Assembly (NCBI GenBank): GCA_965231865.1
Contig: CBDDOJ010000002.1
Coordinates: 620,001 to 684,000, forward strand
Direction: 5' to 3'
Length of the DNA: 64,000 nucleotides
Source of the DNA: WTGA01 sp965231865
Lineage (GTDB): Bacteria > Pseudomonadota > Gammaproteobacteria > Arenicellales > Poriferihabitantaceae
Translations under genes and position numbers: made by a program
The notes under the pieces: generated by a model
The model's input: only the letters and a program-made list of their open reading frames with translations
What the model was told of the DNA's origin: nothing
The model's database searches: none
Shown: positions 60,540-64,000 of the stretch, in pieces
Layout: every line of letters starts with the position of its first letter
Numbering within the stretch: position 1 is the first letter of the stretch

Positions 60540-62303
60540 TTATTCATACAGGAATTCATCGAAGCTAAAGTCTTCGTCAAACTTCATCAAGGTATCGAAA
60601 TACACGGGGTCATGGGTGAGACACCGCATGATGCCGGCAAGAATTCGTTCCGGAGTCGCAAAACTTGGCGTATAGTATTTCAGTTGTTCCGTCGAACAGT
60701 CCGTTTCGTTGACCAGGATAGTTGCCAGAATTCCATATCGATCCTGTACAAAGAATGATTCGTCATCATCAGGATTTATACCATTACTCAGATACGGCCC
60801 GTGATCCCCTATTACGATGAATACTGATGGTTCGTTATCACTTTCGATCCGGTCACGAAGATAGTCCATCATCTCGGCAGTTTTTCGTGCACCTGTACGG
60901 AATAATTCTATATATTGTTCGAATGCGTGCTGGTCGGATATCTGGAAACCTGAAGGGGTATGCCCAATTGGATTACTAATATAATGAAGAGTGAACACTG
61001 GTGTGGCGTATTCGCGGACGGAGCGACCGATGATATCGATGATTTGATCGGACCATTTTTGTTTTGGTTCCCTGTCATCTGTAATCAGTGACATGAAGTA
61101 ACAGATTCCAAAATATTTGAGCGGGTTTTGCAAAGCAAGGCGACATAATGTGCTGTGGAGAAACGGCGAGTCTTGTCCGGGATAATTAAAATCCACGAAT
61201 GGTCCTTTTCTTCCAAAATGTGATGCATTGTACCCAGTCCAGATATTGTATCCATTGGAATGGAATGCCTGGGTTACAGGGCCATTGGCACGACCCGCGA
61301 AATAAGGATAGCTGTCTTCACGATAGTAATCGGCATGGGCAAGGAGCATCAGACTAGTCAGTGAGGGCTTGGTTGGAACATGACTTGCGAAAGCGTTCCT
61401 GTAAACGACAACTCTGCTGTCATCCAACACTCGATCATAGGGTAAATCAGAGGGGGAGAGACCCATGTATTTTTCAGCCAAAGAGACGGGAATGAGGGCG
61501 TCGACTGCAAGGATATGAATGTTGGGTGTAGTGCGAAACCGGATATCAGCGAATGATGTCAGTTTGCTCTCATTCTTTGGTGTATAAAGCACCGAGGTTG
61601 TTAGGACTATAAACATGCCCAGAGCGGTTACACCCAGCACGGAATTGGCGTTGCGCAAGGGAAGGATTCGTTTTCCAATCAATACAAAGAAGAAAATGAA
61701 AGACAGAAATATGATAAAGACGACGACTGTCTGGGAACTAATGGATAAAGTAGAAAACCAGCCGGATAACGCAAAGTACAGTGCGACATAATTAAACGTG
61801 CTGAACAGTGCTGGTAAAACCAGATGAACCCACAATCTTTGAGTCAGCGAAAGTGCGGCGTGGACGAACGCGGCCTGAAGCACCATAACGAAAAATACCC
61901 AGATCAGCAGCATTGCCCAGTATTGGCTCGACACATCATCAAAAATTGCGCGGAGCGATGCGGCCACACTGTTCAAAAATATGAGAGTGAACAGCAGTAT
62001 GATGCCGCGTCGGAGTTCAACTGTTGAAGCCAGGTCAATCGGTCGCCTCCACTTTTCTTGTGCAAACCATTTGGTCAACAGCATTATGCCGAATACCATT
62101 GATACAACCAAAAACTGGGTGGTTCGGGAGAGTCCTGTCAACTTATAAATCGGGTCCCATGAGCGGTTCGGCAAAATAAGATGATTGGTGAGGGCGTAGA
62201 GAACGTAGAGGCCGTAAATACCTGCCAGAATGCGTGCATTCCGCAGAGTAAAGTCGACAAAACAGAGCCAAGCGCGTCTAATGAAATCCATGAAACCCGT
62301 CAT
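60540..62303 (-). CDS. membrane sulfatase-fold enzyme (alkaline phosphatase superfamily)
   Basis: The 587-residue protein has about six membrane helices in the first 250 residues. An extracytoplasmic catalytic domain of the sulfatase/phosphoethanolamine-transferase fold follows: HILAVDALIPVSLAEKY, FASHVPTKPSLTSLMLLAHA (Thr/Ser nucleophile region), then VFIVIGDHGPYLSNGIN with the metal DHG. The layout resembles EptA/LTA synthase-like enzymes, which move phospho-groups between envelope polymers. It lies 56 bases after the NoeA-like methyltransferase. The substrate is unknown, but a surface glycan or lipid is likely. Confidence 0.8.
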   Translation of the reverse strand: MTGFMDFIRRAWLCFVDFTLRNARILAGIYGLYVLYALTNHLILPNRSWDPIYKLTGLSRTTQFLVVSMVFGIMLLTKWFAQEKWRRPIDLASTVELRRGIILLFTLIFLNSVAASLRAIFDDVSSQYWAMLLIWVFFVMVLQAAFVHAALSLTQRLWVHLVLPALFSTFNYVALYFALSGWFSTLSISSQTVVVFIIFLSFIFFFVLIGKRILPLRNANSVLGVTALGMFIVLTTSVLYTPKNESKLTSFADIRFRTTPNIHILAVDALIPVSLAEKYMGLSPSDLPYDRVLDDSRVVVYRNAFASHVPTKPSLTSLMLLAHADYYREDSYPYFAGRANGPVTQAFHSNGYNIWTGYNASHFGRKGPFVDFNYPGQDSPFLHSTLCRLALQNPLKYFGICYFMSLITDDREPKQKWSDQIIDIIGRSVREYATPVFTLHYISNPIGHTPSGFQISDQHAFEQYIELFRTGARKTAEMMDYLRDRIESDNEPSVFIVIGDHGPYLSNGINPDDDESFFVQDRYGILATILVNETDCSTEQLKYYTPSFATPERILAGIMRCLTHDPVYFDTLMKFDEDFSFDEFLYE

Positions 62304-62359
62304 AGTCTGCTCTTATGGTATTCTGTGTAAGAATCGGAAACTTCTCAATTCTGACATCT

Positions 62360-63748
62360 CTAATCCCGTTGAAAACGAAACAACTCCCGTCCACTCTCCG
62401 AAACAGTTTCATGCGCAACGACAGTTGCTCGACGTTCCAAGGCCTTAATGAAGGTTTCACGATTATATGAAGCAAATATATCCTCCCGCAACGCAAGCAT
62501 AATCTGGACTGTGGGATCGTCTTTCGGCACGAATTCAATAACCCCACGGGGAGCCATGGCGACGATGGCGTCGACAACCGCGTCGAGGGGGACATTGCGC
62601 GCAATTGCCAGATGATGGACCAGGGCGAGTGCGAGCACAGCATCGGCACGGGCCAAGCGGTCCTCCAAACTCTGTCGTTCTCGGGCATTCCAGCCAAGAC
62701 CGGGTGTAGGGTTTCCCAGATCCTGATATAGCGGTAGAAAGTTCAGGTCATCAGAAACGGACCGCATGAAGGCGCGTTCAAGTGCACCATGGTCACTGTC
62801 AAGACCAACCACATACTTGGCCCCGCAGGACAGTGCTATCTGGCTGTAGTCTCCCGTATTACACCCAAGGTCAATCAAAAGATTAGGCCGACTGTCCGTC
62901 ACAAAGCGTTCGACAACCGCGCGCTTGGCTGCGGCTTCTACAGTTTCGTAGGTATTGTCATCTGCGTAACCCTCCCAGGTCGTTTGGGCTCCTTCCGCAG
63001 GTTTGAGGTGAGAGATAAACTGGTGGAGTTGCAGTAATATGGCACGATAGCGGTCGCGTTTGAGGCCTCGAACTTGTGCTGCCTGGGCTTCTTTAAGCAT
63101 GCTCGCATTCACACGGTTCTGCGAACGGGCGAACAGGGTTATATGGCTGAACATGGTCGGAGACCATTTGTGTCGCAGCTTGAGCAGAGGTGAGAGGCTG
63201 ACCGATTCGATTCCGTCGGGCCGCCCCCGGTATGCCGCATGGAACGGTACGCCCAGTTTGGCTTGCAGGATTAATGGATTGAGAAACTGTTCACAGAATT
63301 GCCGATGACCAAACCATGGTTCGCCATCCTGATAACGTCGAAACGACAGGTAATCAATAAAAATCGGTTTGCCACCAAGAAACTGGATGTTGAATGCCGA
63401 TGCATCCGACAGTGCAATGTTGTTCTTGAGCACGGCAAGCTGGATATCAAGATGAAGCAATGCCGCTGCTTTCAATGCCCTGAAAGGCCACTCATATGGG
63501 TAGGAAAGAACAGGGATATTCGGATGTTCAAGGATCAAATCTTGCGGACTGGCATCGGCAAGGACGATCTTCTCTACTTCGGTTGCCCCAATCAACAAAC
63601 CACGTTCAATCAATCCATTGAGTGTGCCACTGTCACGGATAAACTCGTATTCCGCCCGCCCATGAGGCGTTACAGTACGAAATACGCGTTCCCCCTCAAT
63701 ATGGACATGGCCGGATGGGTCCCGATAGGAAGCCGGATCAACGGTCAT
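62360..63748 (-). CDS. NoeA-like SAM-dependent methyltransferase
   Basis: The 462-residue product has a unique N-terminal half (residues 1-280, containing LSYPYEWPFRALKAAALLHL, GGKPIFIDYLSFRRYQ) and a class I methyltransferase domain with motif I LLIDLGCNTGDYSQIALSCG, VGLDSDHGALERAF and ALALVHHLAIARNVP. The architecture resembles nodulation protein NoeA-related methyltransferases tied to surface glycans. The ATG at 63748 overlaps the upstream small gene by 11 bases. It probably acts with the sulfatase-fold enzyme on the same envelope molecule. Confidence 0.8.
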   Translation of the reverse strand: MTVDPASYRDPSGHVHIEGERVFRTVTPHGRAEYEFIRDSGTLNGLIERGLLIGATEVEKIVLADASPQDLILEHPNIPVLSYPYEWPFRALKAAALLHLDIQLAVLKNNIALSDASAFNIQFLGGKPIFIDYLSFRRYQDGEPWFGHRQFCEQFLNPLILQAKLGVPFHAAYRGRPDGIESVSLSPLLKLRHKWSPTMFSHITLFARSQNRVNASMLKEAQAAQVRGLKRDRYRAILLQLHQFISHLKPAEGAQTTWEGYADDNTYETVEAAAKRAVVERFVTDSRPNLLIDLGCNTGDYSQIALSCGAKYVVGLDSDHGALERAFMRSVSDDLNFLPLYQDLGNPTPGLGWNARERQSLEDRLARADAVLALALVHHLAIARNVPLDAVVDAIVAMAPRGVIEFVPKDDPTVQIMLALREDIFASYNRETFIKALERRATVVAHETVSESGRELFRFQRD

Positions 63749-64000
63749 CGGCGTTGTGTTCCTCAACCTCCTCCAGATTGGGTTGGGACAGGTTTTCCTT
63801 GTTTTTTCGACCACGACTGAACAGGCCAAATATCCTTGAAATCCAGCCACGAAAATAGATCCCCGCAACGGCTATGGCACCAATCACAGCCTGAAGAAAA
63901 ATACTCGCCGTTCCCGGGTCAACGTATGCGTAGGCTGGTCCTGTCCCGACAAACACAAGCACCGTGCAAAGCACGATACAGCTTGTGGTAATACGGGTCT
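63738..64000 (-). CDS. small exported/membrane protein with VDPGT motif (start beyond window edge)
   Basis: The visible frame is open to the right edge; the first possible internal start is a GTG at 63974. It has a signal-like hydrophobic stretch ending GTGPAYA, then YVDPGTASIFLQAVIGAIAV, a second helix, and a basic tail (GRKNKENLSQPNLEEVEEHN). The Y-VDPGT-xS-x2-LQ motif is a recurrent feature of small membrane proteins found beside NoeA-like methyltransferases and sulfatase-fold enzymes. Its function is unknown. Its stop overlaps the methyltransferase start, indicating translational coupling. Confidence 0.7.
   Translation of the reverse strand, partial: TRITTSCIVLCTVLVFVGTGPAYAYVDPGTASIFLQAVIGAIAVAGIYFRGWISRIFGLFSRGRKNKENLSQPNLEEVEEHNADDR

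Noticed and set aside
1..64000. CRISPR array
   Set aside because: No regularly spaced repeat-spacer pattern was seen; the only long direct repeats are the intron pair and the mutT/coaE junction copies.

Overview
The window looks like a chromosomal segment of a Gram-negative gammaproteobacterium. The evidence is gene content and order: secA followed by argJ, mutT and coaE; ftsY divergent from rsmD-coaD-yfhL-tmcA; murA-hisD-hisC; fxsA/dsbD; pdxA-rsmA; and a glyQ-glyS-gmhB-plsC block joined to lipopolysaccharide (LPS) core genes. A porin ending in Phe, DsbD and several LPS kinases indicate an outer membrane. I cannot name a genus. Housekeeping blocks alternate with accessory patches full of truncated, frameshifted and chimeric genes, so mobile elements and decay have been active.

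Layout. (1) 1-4469: secA, argJ, mutT. (2) 4470-12596: a mosaic island between mutT and coaE. It holds an intact cassette of Xre-type regulator, Ser/Thr kinase and TPR protein. It also holds an E1-like (ThiF) remnant with a DUF6527 gene, a second damaged copy of the mutT 3' half, two fossil coaE 3' ends, a DUF7689 remnant, a broken TacT toxin and a chimeric TacA antitoxin. (3) 12597-18501: coaE, then iscR-sufB-sufC-sufD-sufT-Rieske, an Fe-S assembly operon with no desulfurase gene. (4) 18733-27745: two small envelope genes, murA, hisD, hisC (hisG is not where it often lies), the rsmD-coaD-yfhL-tmcA operon and ftsY. (5) 27746-30342: a tRNA-like element, an unknown gene, a decayed IS1595-like transposase and an LPS-kinase-like gene. 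(6) 30343-33894: fxsA, a dsbD with a duplicated N-terminal domain, and a TlpA-like thioredoxin. (7) 34061-47653: an accessory region with a DarT-like orphan, two identical head-to-tail group IIC introns placed right behind a porin terminator, an AbiEi-like antitoxin with a broken partner, a Tle1-like DUF2235 lipase, a 2OG-Fe(II) oxygenase, a lipoprotein, an alkyltransferase-like protein, a sulfotransferase pseudogene and a membrane protein. (8) 47650-49439: pdxA-rsmA, followed by a ParDE remnant. (9) 49934-60065: a long minus-strand operon galE, waaG-waaP fusion, LPS kinase, pgi, glyQ, glyS, MazG-like, gmhB, plsC. (10) 60540-64000: a minus-strand trio of small exported protein, NoeA-like methyltransferase and membrane sulfatase-fold enzyme, running off the right edge.

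How the genes work together. The long operon couples sugar supply (galE, pgi, gmhB), LPS core assembly and phosphorylation (waaG-waaP, LPS kinase), lipid synthesis (plsC) and glycyl-tRNA charging. The suf operon is headed by its own likely Fe-S sensor, IscR. At least three toxin-antitoxin loci (TacAT, AbiE-like, ParDE) are visibly broken. The best candidate for an undescribed intact system is the Xre-kinase-TPR cassette with its palindromic operators (4617-8168). The methyltransferase/sulfatase-fold/small membrane protein trio is second.
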